Shown here: positions 45,284 through 56,660 of the stretch, in pieces
How positions within the stretch are numbered: the stretch's first letter is position 1
Layout of the letters: every line of letters starts with the position of its first letter
Assembly (NCBI GenBank): GCA_001600455.1
Contig: BCKC01000008.1
Span: 1-64,000 of the forward strand
From: Endocalyx cinctus
Taxonomy: Eukaryota; Ascomycota; Sordariomycetes; Amphisphaeriales; Apiosporaceae
Direction of reading: 5' to 3'
DNA length: 64,000 nucleotides
Program-made: the position numbers and the translations under genes
The notes under the pieces: generated by a model
Seen by the model: only the letters and a program-made list of their open reading frames with translations
What the model was told of the DNA's origin: nothing
Database searches by the model: none

Positions 45284-47556
45284 TCACCGGATCCGAATCA
45301 CCTCACACCTCTTCTCGTCAAAAGCCTCCCCGTCCATTATGCCGTGGACATACGCCTCGCCAATCAAATCAACCTTGTCGCCGTCCTCGTCGTCACGGAG
45401 AACCAGAGGCACGACGCCGCCCCTCGCCAGCACGATCCGATCGCCCTCCTTCGCGCGACCAGGCACCAGCGCCAGGTACCCGTTATCGCAGCGCGCCAGC
45501 CGCCGCAGGTACGCGTTCTCGAGCAGCGGCAGGAACTCGCTGTACACGTCCCACGTGGCCCTTGCGTACGCGATGAACGACAGGGGCCGCGCCAGGCGGT
45601 CGATCCACCACCGGTGCAGCCTGCGCGTGGACGCGAGAGTCGCGCGCCAGCCGTGGAAGGCTTCTTCCGTGGCGCGTTCCCTCTGCTGCTCGTCCTCCTC
45701 GCCCCTCGGCGGCAGCAGGGTGCCCGTGCTGAGCGTCTGCCGGTAGATTGTCAGCGGGTCGCCGTCGCCGCCGGGGTTGCGCGGCGTCGCCTCCAGCGCG
45801 AACGCGTCCCAGTCCGCCCACTCGCCGAGTTTCGGCACGATGATCATGAGGGACTCGTACGCATTGTATAACCCCAAAAGTTGCATGCCGATCCGTATGA
45901 CCCAATTCCAGAACCCCGGCCCTCGTGATCCAAATTTCCCTTGTCTGTGCTCGTAGGGAACTTCGGCTTCTTCCAGGTGGGTCATTACCAACCGTCCCAT
46001 TGATGGTGACAAGCTCGTGATAGTGGTGAAATCGTGGCCGCGGATCACCAGTGTGTCGCCGCCGCCGTCGCCCTCGAATGTAGCTTCGGCCTTGGTGCCG
46101 CGGGAGGCGTGTGTGCGTCGGGGTTTGTTGAGCGCGTCCTTGGCGAGCGGTAGACTAACCGTGCCCCTGAAACCCCAGTCGGGAACCCAGGTTGGCAGTT
46201 TTTTCTCGTCTGCACGGGAGGTGCAGGAACCTAGGACGTCGAGAGATGCGGAGTGGATGATGAGCTGTCGCGCTGTGTGACAGTATACCGACCGGTCGGT
46301 CGCGTTGTAGTCGGGGACGATGTCACAAGTCGGCTGACGGGGTGTCGATCCAAAGCCTTCGGATCCCGTTACCGGTATCTGCAGGATACTAAACACCTTG
46401 TCTCGCGAATCGGTGGCATCGCGGAAACGACACTGCACAAGACTATCTAGGAACTGTTGCGCCTCGCTCTGTCGCGATTGTATATACGGCTCTTTTGGCG
46501 AGACATCCCGAATCAGTCGTTCTCGCCGGCGCCTCATCGCCCACAGGGATGCGTACGGTGTGACGAGGGCGATCGTTATCATGCCGAGGGAAGTAGCCTT
46601 CCAGAGGCCAGTGGTGAGCCCGTAGTTGACTCCCGTGACCATAGTCTCCCAGGGCATGGAGAAGGTGCCCATCATGATAATAGCATCCGGAGCTAGCAGC
46701 AGTTCCTGGACGGTCCAGGCTCGTTGCCACCAATTATTCTGGCCCAGGTGGATGATGCTCCCGTCCGACTCATGTTTCGCCGCCAGTGGACTCTCGATAC
46801 CCGTTTTGGCGTAGCTATTCGCAACAGTGATGATATCATCGTCGTCGACGATGCGCGCGGCCAGCTCCTCGCGCCGAGCCTCAGCTTCCGACGCCAGTTC
46901 TCTCATTATCCGGAAGGCTGTGGGGGTCATGAAGGCGTCTTTGCCCATCCAAACAACGACGCGGTTCGAGGAGCGGTAAATGTCCCCCATAAAGGCGACT
47001 TGTCGACTGCGTTCCGAATTGCTGGACTGGTCTATGCATACCGCATCCACCCACAAGGCGCGTGGCCTGTCTATCCCGATGCGCAGATAGAATAGGGCAG
47101 AGCGGAGATTCTTACCGATGTGCAGGATCTTACCGTTGACCTGGATCGGCGTCGTACCCGATGGTCCATCACTCCATACGTAGCTCAGGGCTTCGTAGGT
47201 GCCGACGCAATCGGCCAAGTTCACAGCCTCCAATTCACAGCAGATGTCGTCTTGTCGTGACCCTGGTAGAAGCCGGAGAAGATGCGTCCAGTGATGTCCG
47301 GAAGCTGGAAGGGGCTGATACGCGAAGTCCTCGGTGATGATCTCATTGCAAAGGCGGTCCTTTTGGCATTGTGATGGCGACTGTCAGCGGAGCGAAGACG
47401 CGTGTTTATCAAGGCCCAAGGCTGCCAAGACTCTGCACTTACCGGCTGATTGTTGTGGCTTGATGTGCCAGTGTTATCTGCTTTCTTGTCAACGAGAACA
47501 TCGTGAAGATTGGTTACTAGGTCATTGTAGAATTCTTTGAGATTTGCTCTAGACAT
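45284..47556 (-). CDS. HET-domain (heterokaryon incompatibility) protein
   Basis: Exons 47556-47443 and 47380-45284 give 736 aa. The splice (donor GTAAGT, acceptor GACAG, both phase 0) adds the typical lead-in YQPLPASGHHWTHLLRLLPG before the domain. The HET domain covers about 100-245: YEALSYVWSD, RALWVDAVCIDQ, ERSRQVAFMGDIYRSSNRVV and, later, WWQRAWTVQELLLA. The C-terminal 450 residues have no named domain. They carry the usual late motif GYLALVPGRAKEGDRIVLARGG seen in long HET proteins. HET domains trigger cell death or growth arrest when incompatible hyphae fuse, and are found alone or fused to NLRs. This copy has all conserved blocks and no stop, so it looks functional; its partner is unknown. 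Confidence 0.93.
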
Positions 47557-48064
47557 TGTGCAAGCTCATGCTATGTGGATTGTTATTGAACAGCAGGAGC
47601 TGAGATTTGTTGTTGAGACAGAAAACAGAGACAAATATAAGGGTGCTCATGTAAAAAGGGAAGGGGAGGGGGGCATTTTGATATCTATATCTACTTGTCA
47701 AGGGTAATCAAAGGGGTGAGAGAGAAGCTTGATTGGCCTCGCCAGGAAATGAGGAGATATATATCACACGTATTGTTAGAAACCGCCCCCAATGTGTACC
47801 ACTAATAATTACAGGTCACCTCCGCCTAGTGGCTTACTAATGACTGTCAAAATTTACACCAAGGTGGGGACGATATCTCCATTCCAGTCCCATACCATCT
47901 TTCGCTATTGTGCGGTACTCACTTACGTGTGAAAATGAGTGTAATCAACGTATAGTAAAGAGTACTTCCCTCTTCTTCAGCATTCCTTGTGTTTCTCAAC
48001 GACCAGTGTGAAGTCTCTTAAACTCAAAGGTTTCGTCGCTAGCAACGATCATCATTCCTGGAAG
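47557..48064. other. promoter side of the HET gene
   Basis: About 500 bp with no gene; the part nearest 47557 is the HET gene leader. Confidence 0.45.
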
Positions 48065-48270
48065 TCACGAGAAATTATGGATGCCGCCTGCCTCGGCGAG
48101 GCCGTAGAACGGCGGCCTGGATATGTGCGCTGATCGAAATCGGGGATGATCGAGGCGTCGATGACGCGTAAATTGCGCACCCCCTTTTACCCCGAGTTCT
48201 GAGTCCACGACTATCCCCATTGAACAAGAACTGGTGCTGTGGAACGATAAGTTATACATAGGGCGAGTTC
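48065..48270 (-). pseudogene. GMC oxidoreductase C-terminal fragment, frameshifted
   Basis: Read on the minus strand, one frame gives SFHSTSSCSMGIVVDSELGV, the next gives GVRNLRVIDASIIPD, and further shifts give HIQAAV and YGLAEAGGIHNF. Together these follow the GMC_oxred_C signature (HPxxTCSMG, VxGLRVxDAS, HxQAxVYAIAE). At least two frameshifts interrupt it and nothing upstream resembles the FAD-binding part. It is the decayed tail of a glucose-methanol-choline oxidoreductase gene. Confidence 0.75.
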
Positions 48271-50208
48271 CAACGTTAGCTGTGGGTGTTGCAATTTCAC
48301 GTGGCACTTCTGTGCCACGGAAAGTAATTTTAAGCTCACGTTCCTTAAACTTTTACTCGAATATTTAAGTAGTTATTACTTATATCGGAGCGAAGTAGCT
48401 TAAAGCTTAAAGGCGGCGTTCCTTTTAAAACGATATCCCGTTGTTATGGGGTCAAAGGACTCTAGTAAGAGACCTGGCTGTGCTAGGTCAATTGTTACAC
48501 GAAGGGTGTACGCCTGTGGTATGTGCGTCTTTTATATTATTATATGAGGTCCGGTAAGGTTGTCCCGTTATACGAAGAATGCCTCTTTCTTTCAATCTGT
48601 TGATGATCGGGCAAATCTTTCAAGAAGAACGTGTCACTCGGGGAGCTGATGTTAGGAAAGCAACGTAGAAATGAAGAAGAGATTACCTTAGCTAATGAGA
48701 CACATTTTTATCAGTAAAATGATAAAAGAAACTTACGTGAATATCTTTTTTGATGAATTCAAAAGGAGAAAGACGATGCGACTGGCCCCACGACATCAAT
48801 AGCAGATGGCAAGGCGCTTCGAATAGAACAACTGCATTATACTTCAGGACAAGAAGATAACGTAGTATGTGAGTTGTTATTATTAGAAGTGTTCCCAGTA
48901 TATGCCAAATGAAAAGTACAGATATCAGAACCACGAATATAATATGTAGTATAAAGCATGCTTCGTCACGGCGTAAGAATGTTTACTACTTTGCAGGAGT
49001 TAGGGATAAACCATCTCAATAAGAGTTTATATAATTTTTATGGCCATCTACACAACTGTAGTATGATGAGAAAAGTGCGATAACCAAGCCGTAAACCCGT
49101 CTAATTTTACCGGATCTCGCTTTCTCGCCGTCTTCGAAGACGACATTACTTAGCCAGAACGCAGATGCCTTTTAGCAACTTCATTCATGTACCTAAGGCC
49201 TCTCGCCAGTGTATTTATACAAATTCACCACGGCGCCAGCTTCTTCCAGAGGCAAACCTCAAAACTAAGAAACTCGTTTGACATCATCGACCATGGCGAG
49301 AAATTATAGGCCGAGAACCAAGCAATCCAAGAAAGAACGAACCCTTAAAACTCCAACCATAAGAACGCTGTCTCTCACTATACCGCTATTCATTCATCAT
49401 CTAGTCGTCGCTTATCGTGCCGTTGTCGTTTCACCAATACTTCGCTTCAAATCGTCTTCTATGTCGTCAAACGTAAACAGTCGCATCTCAGTTAACATAA
49501 TCGCTAGCACACTACTCAGGAAAACTAAGAGAGAAAGGAGAGTGCCAAAATCAGCATCCAGGTAATAGTGCAAGAAAACCAGTCCGTCCTGTCCCAATTT
49601 CTCGTCCTAAGGCGCGGGTCAGAAAGTGCGCTGCTCAATGTTAAGCTCTGCCTTTGAGAAAGCTCGGTGAGTTCTAATGCTAAGCAAGTCTCGCTCGCAG
49701 ATGGAGCAAAGATCAACAAGTGCCGACAAGTTTAAAAGTAAGAGTAAAGAGTGAAAGAGGGGGAAAGAAGACGTCGTCGATGCTGCACCAGACCCTGTTA
49801 GAATAACAATGGGCACAAAAATCCAACTAACCAGAAGCAAATTAATCTTGCTAATTAGAAATTGGGTAAGCTTCCAAGGAGGGAGGGAAGAAAAAATCTC
49901 ACCTTCTCTAAGCATTACCTAGTTGCAAGATACATCAAACTTGCCGGGAATTTATTTTGGGTTGCGCAATATACAAGCCTTTCGTATCAACAGGGGTGGT
50001 CAAACTTTTGAGGACCGCTTCTGGTCCGAGCCACGGAAACTCAAACAATTTTGAGAGGGACACTCGCTCGACTTGAAGATCCATATCATCAGTACGGGAA
50101 ATAAACCACGATAACTGGCATGTTGGGGGAAAATAAAAGAGATAGAGAGAGTAAGATGTCGCTCAGTTGACGACAGTGGGAATGAATGATGTTCTTCGGA
50201 TATTCGGA
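48271..50208. other. no supported gene; possible membrane-protein remnants
   Basis: The 48.3-49.2 kb part is AT-rich. On the minus strand, frames at 49915-49619 (LLLVSWIFVPIVILTG) and 49597-49412 (LLSLLVFLSSVLAIML) are hydrophobic and adjacent but in different frames with no clear intron between them; they may be pieces of a broken membrane-protein gene. Confidence 0.35.
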
Positions 50209-50517
50209 TTATGTTATCCCCTGATAAATATCTTCCGAATATAACGACAGAGCCGCATACCGGTCGATCAAATCCGCCACGCCGTCCGTTTCTCGCGAAC
50301 GGGAGCTTTCTGCTTCAGCAACCCACGCCGCAGGGGCAGACACCATGTGATTTTCATCGGCGTCGTCGGCCGCGGTTAGGAGTTCGTAATAGAGATAGTC
50401 GTCGGCTGCGAAGAGAGGGTTGAAGCACACCGATTGGTCTTGATCGGCGTTCCCGAAGTAGAGAGGGTTGAGGTAAGGGCAGGGCTCACCTCCCTGAATT
50501 TCTCGTGAAGCCGACAT
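50209..50517 (-). CDS. small acidic hypothetical protein
   Basis: From the ATG at 50517 this frame encodes 102 aa; the frame is open a further 30 bases upstream but without ATG. The protein is acidic, rich in Asp/Ala/Tyr, and has two similar segments (NPLYFGNAD and NPLFAADDY). No signal peptide or membrane span is seen. A possible splice donor (GTGAGC) occurs early in the frame, so the real gene might differ. I recognise no family. Its amino-acid composition is more protein-like than that of other short frames here, but it may be spurious. Confidence 0.3.
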   Translation of the reverse strand: MSASREIQGGEPCPYLNPLYFGNADQDQSVCFNPLFAADDYLYYELLTAADDADENHMVSAPAAWVAEAESSRSRETDGVADLIDRYAALSLYSEDIYQGIT

Positions 50518-52074
50518 TACGAAGCGGGTTTTATGAGGAGATGTCAATACTGGGGTAATATAGAGAGACTTGTAAGAAGTTCTTGAGAGGACTGATGATG
50601 TAAAAAATAATCAAAAATTATCGTTAAGAGAAATAATTAAAAAGTTCTCTATAATAGAGGCTGATAAATAATTTTTGGTGGACATTGATAAAATGTTGAT
50701 GTTGAGACTTATAGAATTTTGAGTAGAGCATGCGAATATAGAGAATCTTAGCGGAATATCCGATTACGAGAACTATTAGCTTGGTATTAAGGAAGGGGGA
50801 AAGAGAGGAGATAGAACGTGGGAGAGAAAGCGTTACTTTATACCTCTCCAACAGAGGAAATACCATAGAAAGACATTGGCATAGCCAAGTGACTCAACGC
50901 TTCGGAATGCCCCCAGTGTGAGATTTTAAGAAGCTTATCGGGAATTATCAAAGCTTGATAGAGACGGGCAAACTGGTAAGTTTATTAGAGTCCGTACAAG
51001 TGCTAATTCGTCAAGGACCCGGAATGGCTGTTCCAAAATTTACACAGTGAACGAAGAGTTGCGGCTGGTTACAATATCCCATGTTTCTTTTCATGTATAT
51101 CTCTAGAAGATTAATTAATTTAGCGTATGTAGCTTGAAAAATACTGAACTTTTGAAGTAGAACACCCCTTTTCAAAGCCATATTTTCATTCACGGAAGGG
51201 GATCCCCGAAATTCTGCATTCGATCTACGTCTTGGAGACTCTTTGTCACTGACCTTATAAAAGAAGGGACGGGTCTGAATCACGAAAATCTAGTTCATTT
51301 GGAAAGTCTGATGTACGGTTTACGTCCGTTTTAACTATGTTAGTTGTTGGAAGAGGTAGTTGGAATCGTCACGAGGTCTAACGTTGATTAGCTGGAGGAT
51401 TACGAGATCCACGTGATGGAGAAAATCTTGTTATACAGACAGTCCTGAAGACAACGCTGTTTACTTGCCTGTTAATATTCTGTTATACAGTAGATTAATT
51501 TTGCGATGAGTAATGTAGGATTTTAAATAATCCCCAAGTGTCCAGCATTCTACGAGTAGTACTGTTGTGACTCGAGTTAAGTTAGAGCCGTCTCTTTTAG
51601 TAAACAGGACCAAAGAAGCTTATCTGCCAGAAAACATAGACCTATTTGGAACTATTAAAGGGAGTTGAAAGAGAAATATATTCCTTCCTAAGCCTGATTA
51701 TCTTATCTTCTGTCATGATCACTCTTGCTCAGATACCTTTGAACGATTCTGTATTTTGTCAACTTGGCCGCATTTCACATCCCTTCCGAGATCATAGCAG
51801 TGAATAACAATGACGACGAGGAACTGTGGTAACGTATAGCCTATGAATACTAACATTACGGTTCTTAGCATTTGAAGAACGACCTACCGTCTGATGAGTA
51901 TTGTCGTAGATCAGCCCCGAAAAATTATGCAATACTGCTAGCTGGGGATTGATTTTCGTCCGGGTCGTTACGCAGATATTGTGCATCACCAACTTCTTAA
52001 AATGCTTACACTTTAGAAGAAGTCAGGTATCTTAAGGTAAATCAAAAGCAACGTTATCTTCTCAATCTATTAAT
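50518..52074. other. intergenic, no gene seen
   Basis: AT-rich with scattered short frames (for example 51011-51283 minus) that show no known motif. Confidence 0.45.
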
Positions 52075-53694
52075 CTAGGTCTGACCACGTGATTTATCCC
52101 GTTTTCCCCTCCATTTCATCCCCCATTTCCTTAACGCCCAGACGGCGGCAATACTCAAGACGCCTTCTACGACTGAGAGACCAGTAAAAAGCCATGCATA
52201 CCCCACAGCATTAACCAATGGCTGCAGGACCGCGACGGCAACTGCCGACAGCGCGCAGCGGCATATGCTGTTACTCGCAGCCGCCATTCCGGGCCTCTCG
52301 GGAAATATGTCGACGATCAGGGCGCTGTAGATCTGGTGTACGACGGTGCACTTGGCGCCGATGTAGAACTGCAGTATCAGCGGCGCCGCTGGGTGTGTGT
52401 GCCGCTGGATGGCCCAGCCGTAGCCAGCTACGACACCCGCCGAGATGGCCAGGATTGGGATGCTGCCTGTCGAACGGGCTTCCTCGATTGGGAACGTGCG
52501 GATGTCGATTTCTTTCTTGCTCGCAGGAGTCCCGACTCGGGCTGCGGTCTTTCGGAAGCTCCAATCCATGAGACGTCCCGCGACGGGACCGCCCAGAATC
52601 ACACCGGCGCCCCCGCTCAAATAAGAGAGCCCGACCTCGAGGTCGTTGAACCCATACCGTATGCCATAGACTTGAGGGATGGACGTCTGGACGCAATACC
52701 AGACGGCGTAGGGTGCCGCGCAGAGCCAGAGGATCAGGGCAGTGTCGCGATAGAAAAGAACACGAATGGAGGGGAAGGGATTCGGTAGGCAAAGCTTGCC
52801 TTTACCGTTCGCAGTAATCTTATCCGACTGAGTTGTTTCCTTCGATGTTTTAGTATTGTCGTTTTTCTCAGCATCAAACCCACTACTGTCTATTACTTCC
52901 TGCTGACTTAAACCTTCGCCTTTCTTTAGACCCGGCCAGCAGGAGACAAGGACTGCCCACCACGTTCGCCATATGCCTCGCGGCTTTACAGAGCCGTTCC
53001 CGACAATGGTTCGCAGCGTTTCGGGCATGGTCCACCCGATCAGCATAAGTGCCGACGCACCAAAGATGGTCAGCGCCACGAAGCACCATCTTGGATCTCC
53101 GCTGGCCAGGATGGCGCCGCCGCCGATGAGCGGACCGATACAAGGACCCAGATTGGTCGCTGCTAACATGGGTCCTAGCACGGATCCGCGCTCCGAGTGC
53201 GGTATGATATCCGACACGACAGCGTAGGCCAGGCTGAGCACGGCGCTGCCTCCGAAGCTTTGGAATGCACGCAGGAGAATCAGTGCCGTATAGCTGGAGC
53301 CGAAGACCAGGCCGATGCTGGCGACTAGATATACGGTGAAGGAGGCAAGGAATACAGGCCTGCGCCCTAAGGTATCCGACAATGGTGCGAATAAAGAAGG
53401 TGCGATGCCTTGTACTACGATGTACAAAGTGATGGTGAGGTTGATGGCCTGAGCGTTGGAGTGGTACCGCTCGGCGAGTAAGTTGATCAGCGGAAAGTAG
53501 ATGGTTGCCGTTAGAGATGAGGCCAAAGTGAGGTATGCTAGTAAGTAGATCATATATAGTCTCTTTAAGGGAGACATGCGAAAATTTGACCGGACATTAT
53601 CGTGGTCGATTGATTCCTCCTTGCACGTAGATAGTTCTGTTGGCTGATCATGTTCCTTGAGGATTCTGTCTTCATTCTTGATGGCGTCGGCCAT
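52075..53694 (-). CDS. DHA1-type MFS multidrug/metabolite efflux transporter
   Basis: A single exon of 539 aa, the expected size for 12-span drug:H+ antiporters. Span 1 starts at about 46 (MIYLLAYLTLASSLTATIYFP). Motif A is at about 104-113 (PLSDTLGRRP). Motif C, the antiporter signature, is at about 171-192 (MLAATNLGPCIGPLIGG). A charged cytosolic loop (about 265-305, Lys/Asp/Thr-rich) separates the two halves. The second half includes YLSGGAGVILGGPVAGRLMDW. The N-terminus is cytosolic and acidic. This matches the DHA1 group that includes Qdr/Aqr1/Flr1 proteins of the plasma membrane, which export drugs, organic acids or fungal metabolites. It is the only intact metabolic-type gene near the P450 and GMC relics. 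The substrate cannot be read from sequence. Confidence 0.92.
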   Translation of the reverse strand: MADAIKNEDRILKEHDQPTELSTCKEESIDHDNVRSNFRMSPLKRLYMIYLLAYLTLASSLTATIYFPLINLLAERYHSNAQAINLTITLYIVVQGIAPSLFAPLSDTLGRRPVFLASFTVYLVASIGLVFGSSYTALILLRAFQSFGGSAVLSLAYAVVSDIIPHSERGSVLGPMLAATNLGPCIGPLIGGGAILASGDPRWCFVALTIFGASALMLIGWTMPETLRTIVGNGSVKPRGIWRTWWAVLVSCWPGLKKGEGLSQQEVIDSSGFDAEKNDNTKTSKETTQSDKITANGKGKLCLPNPFPSIRVLFYRDTALILWLCAAPYAVWYCVQTSIPQVYGIRYGFNDLEVGLSYLSGGAGVILGGPVAGRLMDWSFRKTAARVGTPASKKEIDIRTFPIEEARSTGSIPILAISAGVVAGYGWAIQRHTHPAAPLILQFYIGAKCTVVHQIYSALIVDIFPERPGMAAASNSICRCALSAVAVAVLQPLVNAVGYAWLFTGLSVVEGVLSIAAVWALRKWGMKWRGKRDKSRGQT

Positions 53695-54386
53695 TTTAAA
53701 ACTGTGAAGAGGGAGAAGCGGATTTTTTTTTTGTTGAAGATCGCGAAACTTTAGGAGGATTAAATGTGAATTCGAGGTCGAAATATAATAATACTGATAC
53801 TAGAATACACCTTTGATGAGGATTTTATAATCTAATCAATTGGACATTCGTCTATCAAATTCTCCCTTTGGTCTGTGGTTGGTTGTCAACTCAAAGGGAT
53901 ATGTATGTTCGAGTGGATCGTGAGGGGCAGCCGCTGCAACAAGCCCTATAGACAAATGGACGTATCGAACATAAGGCATATAACGAGTACCTAATCAGGT
54001 GGTTGTATAATGATTCACTGCAACCCAGATATCCACACGGAGATATGTTATACCCCCAACTCACAAGTAGAGCAGTCCCGAAGATACGGTAAACTACACC
54101 GCTAGTTATAACATACATTGATTATGGCTCTGATTTTAACTGGTTTTGGTGTTGGTGTTAATTACGATGTTAGTCTTTGTAATGCATCACGTATAGATGT
54201 GATGAAGGTACACTATATAACCCCCGCATTGTCTCGGACAGACTTTCAGACGAATTTTTTTTTTAATCACTAAATTGCATGAATAATTGAAAATATTTCT
54301 ATGTATATGTCAATATGGGCTTTCCAATCTCCTAATACCAAAACCCCTCCAATAAATCGGTTGGCATATGTCTATAAAAATACGAA
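53695..54386. other. intergenic, no gene seen
   Basis: Promoter side of the MFS gene and 3' side of the kinase gene; AT-rich, with a poly(T) run near 54257. Confidence 0.45.
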
Positions 54387-55932
54387 TCAGACCGTAATTG
54401 ATCCTGCCCCGACGGGCAGTGGTAGATTTTTCGGAACTGCCTCTGGAGTCTCGGCCCCGGCTGGCTTGTACTCTCCCAGCGTCTCGAGTAGCCATCCTTC
54501 ATAGCCGTCGGGATACTTGTCAACGAGTTTCCGCATATCCTCTCGTACGCTGCGACAGAAGCATTGGTGAGTATTCGTTTGTCTAACAATTAACACGAAG
54601 CAGAGTGCTTACATATTCCGGAAACGGGTATTACCCGTATATAAAGACGACGCGTGCAAGTTGAATCTCCTGTGTGAGATAGATTAGAACATATGTCAGG
54701 CTTCAGAAATTCAGGGTCTCTTGTTATCACGTACACTGCATAGAGCAATACTCTGTCGTCAAAATCACCAGCAGGTTCCGCAGGTGGGAAATGACGAGTA
54801 TATTCCTTGATATAAGAGCCACTCATCTTGTGTCGAATGGGGTTCCAAGGGCCCAGCTCGTCTGTTCGCTGCATCGTTAGTATACGCCTAATGGTCTGTT
54901 GAATAGGAGTGCATTATCTCCTACATTCATTATGAGCCCACAAGGCAGTTGAATCGAATACAATAGGCTGATTTGTGTTCACGTCCACAGAGCAGTTGCC
55001 ATCCCACATATCACCATGAACTAGTCTCGGTTGTATCTTGTTTGGCCCGCTCTCGAGGGGCCTAATGAGACGAGGGATCACCTTTTCGATGATCATCTTT
55101 CTCAGATAGTCCATGTCGTCGTCATGGCCATGAGTATTGTTTTCGGCGTCAAAGATGCGCTGCAGGCCGGCCGTGAAGCACTCCTCCCATGTATCGGCCG
55201 GCGGGAAATATTGTGGCAGCCGTCCCCCGTAGACCTGGTAGGGAAAACCAAACTTACCGTTCGGGGAGACTCCCCTACGGTGAAGTTCGGCAACCAGAGC
55301 GGGGAAATCTTCGATATCGGGGATATCGTCGGTCAATTCGTGAAAAGCGCAGAGGAAGAAATGGACATCTTCCATGGCCTTATAGGTTCCGTAACCATAA
55401 GGTCGGGCCGTGAGTTCAGGCATTCTATGGGAGAAATGTGTCAGTATATTTCTTCCACTTGAATATATCGCCTTCGAGATCACTGAGCGATAGTGGGGTT
55501 ATGCATATGATTGCTTACACGTCCCAGAGTGTCTTCATCGCATGATATTCTCCAAGCACAAGGTCATGGCCAGCGTCACCTTGGTGTACCTATTGTTCAC
55601 AAATAGGGTCAACATCGTTCTTCTCTCTAGCCAGAGGTCATATTGCTTCATTCTTGATATACGCACTTTGATGAAGTACGATACTAGCTCGCCATTGGCA
55701 CCAGTGGTGTCAATTTTAGCGGTACGGGCCCAGTAGGAGGAGCCTGATGGTTCGATACCCAGGATAACGGAGCCTGGCAGCAATTCTGTTGTATATGAGA
55801 TGAGACAATTCAGTACAATATTTTTGGGTTCGTAAGCTTACTATCTTTCACAGCCTCGTCAACGTAGGAGATGACGGACGCTGGTACACCAATCTCCTGG
55901 TTCCAAATACTCGGATCAGTGCTAGGTGCCAT
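54387..55932 (-). CDS. fructosamine/ketosamine 3-kinase family protein
   Basis: Seven exons on the minus strand (55932-55842, 55785-55667, 55589-55519, 55424-54925, 54861-54735, 54669-54613, 54549-54387) give 375 aa. The order of motifs follows Pfam Fructosamin_kin: GSSYWARTAKI (nucleotide loop), YFIKVHQGDAGHDLVLGEY (Lys and Glu of the N-lobe), THFFL-like VHFFLCAFHEL, RLVHGDMWDGNC at about 230 (catalytic Asp), IVFDSTALWAHNEYELG (metal-binding Asp), then LYTGNTRF and DMRKLVDKYPDGYEGWLLE. Each intron, including one placed to restore AHNEYELGPW, leaves the family blocks in frame. The enzyme phosphorylates sugars attached to protein amines, which then detach (deglycation). Seven exons in 1.5 kb is dense. 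It is head-to-head with the NLR gene. Confidence 0.9.
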
Positions 55933-56660
55933 GTTCAGTCAAAACGATACGAATAGTGATAAAAAATTAGTAACAACAGACGAAAAGAAAAGAAATCTCG
56001 GATATCAACTGACCTTTAAATGCTTCACGCTCTGAGGGACTATCTGAAGGAGAACATAAAGGTGGGGTTAGAGGCAACTAGGCAGCCAGGGGATACATGG
56101 ATTCCACAGTTGTATATCACGTAGGATTGTCTATCACTGCACGACAATGAGCATAGAACTATACGCCATCAGCTGAAGATGGCGCCGGATGTAACCCCAC
56201 TGTGGATAATTACGAAGAATCCTTGTCTTATCAGCGGTTAGTAATGGAGCCTCTGGTTCAGATTTCAAGTTTACGCATGACCCCATCTGCATCTAACCTT
56301 TATTACAACTCTGTACCAACAAGAAACAAGGGTGATAATCTGTATCAACTCAAAAGGTTCTTGCACTCTTGGTCCACAGGTTCTTGCACTCTTGGTCCAC
56401 AGGTTCTTGCACTTTTGGCCCCAGGTTAATATCTGTGAGCGGTTTGTCAGAAATCCCCCCTGCAACAAATTGTCAGCGATTGTCCATTTTTTATTTTTAT
56501 TTTTCAAAATGGGCTGGCAGGGTTTTCTCAAGTCGGCCTACTTAGGAATAATGGCGAGCGGGGTTTCCGTTCAAAACTATCAAGACCGAAAACAAAAAGG
56601 AAGGACGAGAATGTTTTAAGAACGATCATCGCCAAGTTTCTTTAGGTCAAGAAAATAGGC
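55933..56660. other. divergent promoter region (kinase / NLR)
   Basis: 728 bp between two start codons on opposite strands; contains a three-copy 23-bp tandem repeat. No gene supported. Confidence 0.5.
56355..56423 (+). repeat. 23-bp tandem repeat, three copies
   Basis: Units start at 56355, 56378 and 56401. The first two are identical (AGGTTCTTGCACTCTTGG followed by TCCAC); the third begins identically and diverges near its end. The array lies about 240 bp before the NLR start codon. Confidence 0.9.

Noticed and set aside
49278..49565. 95-aa basic plus-strand frame
   Set aside because: It has no recognisable motif and overlaps hydrophobic frames on the other strand; the basic composition is not enough support.
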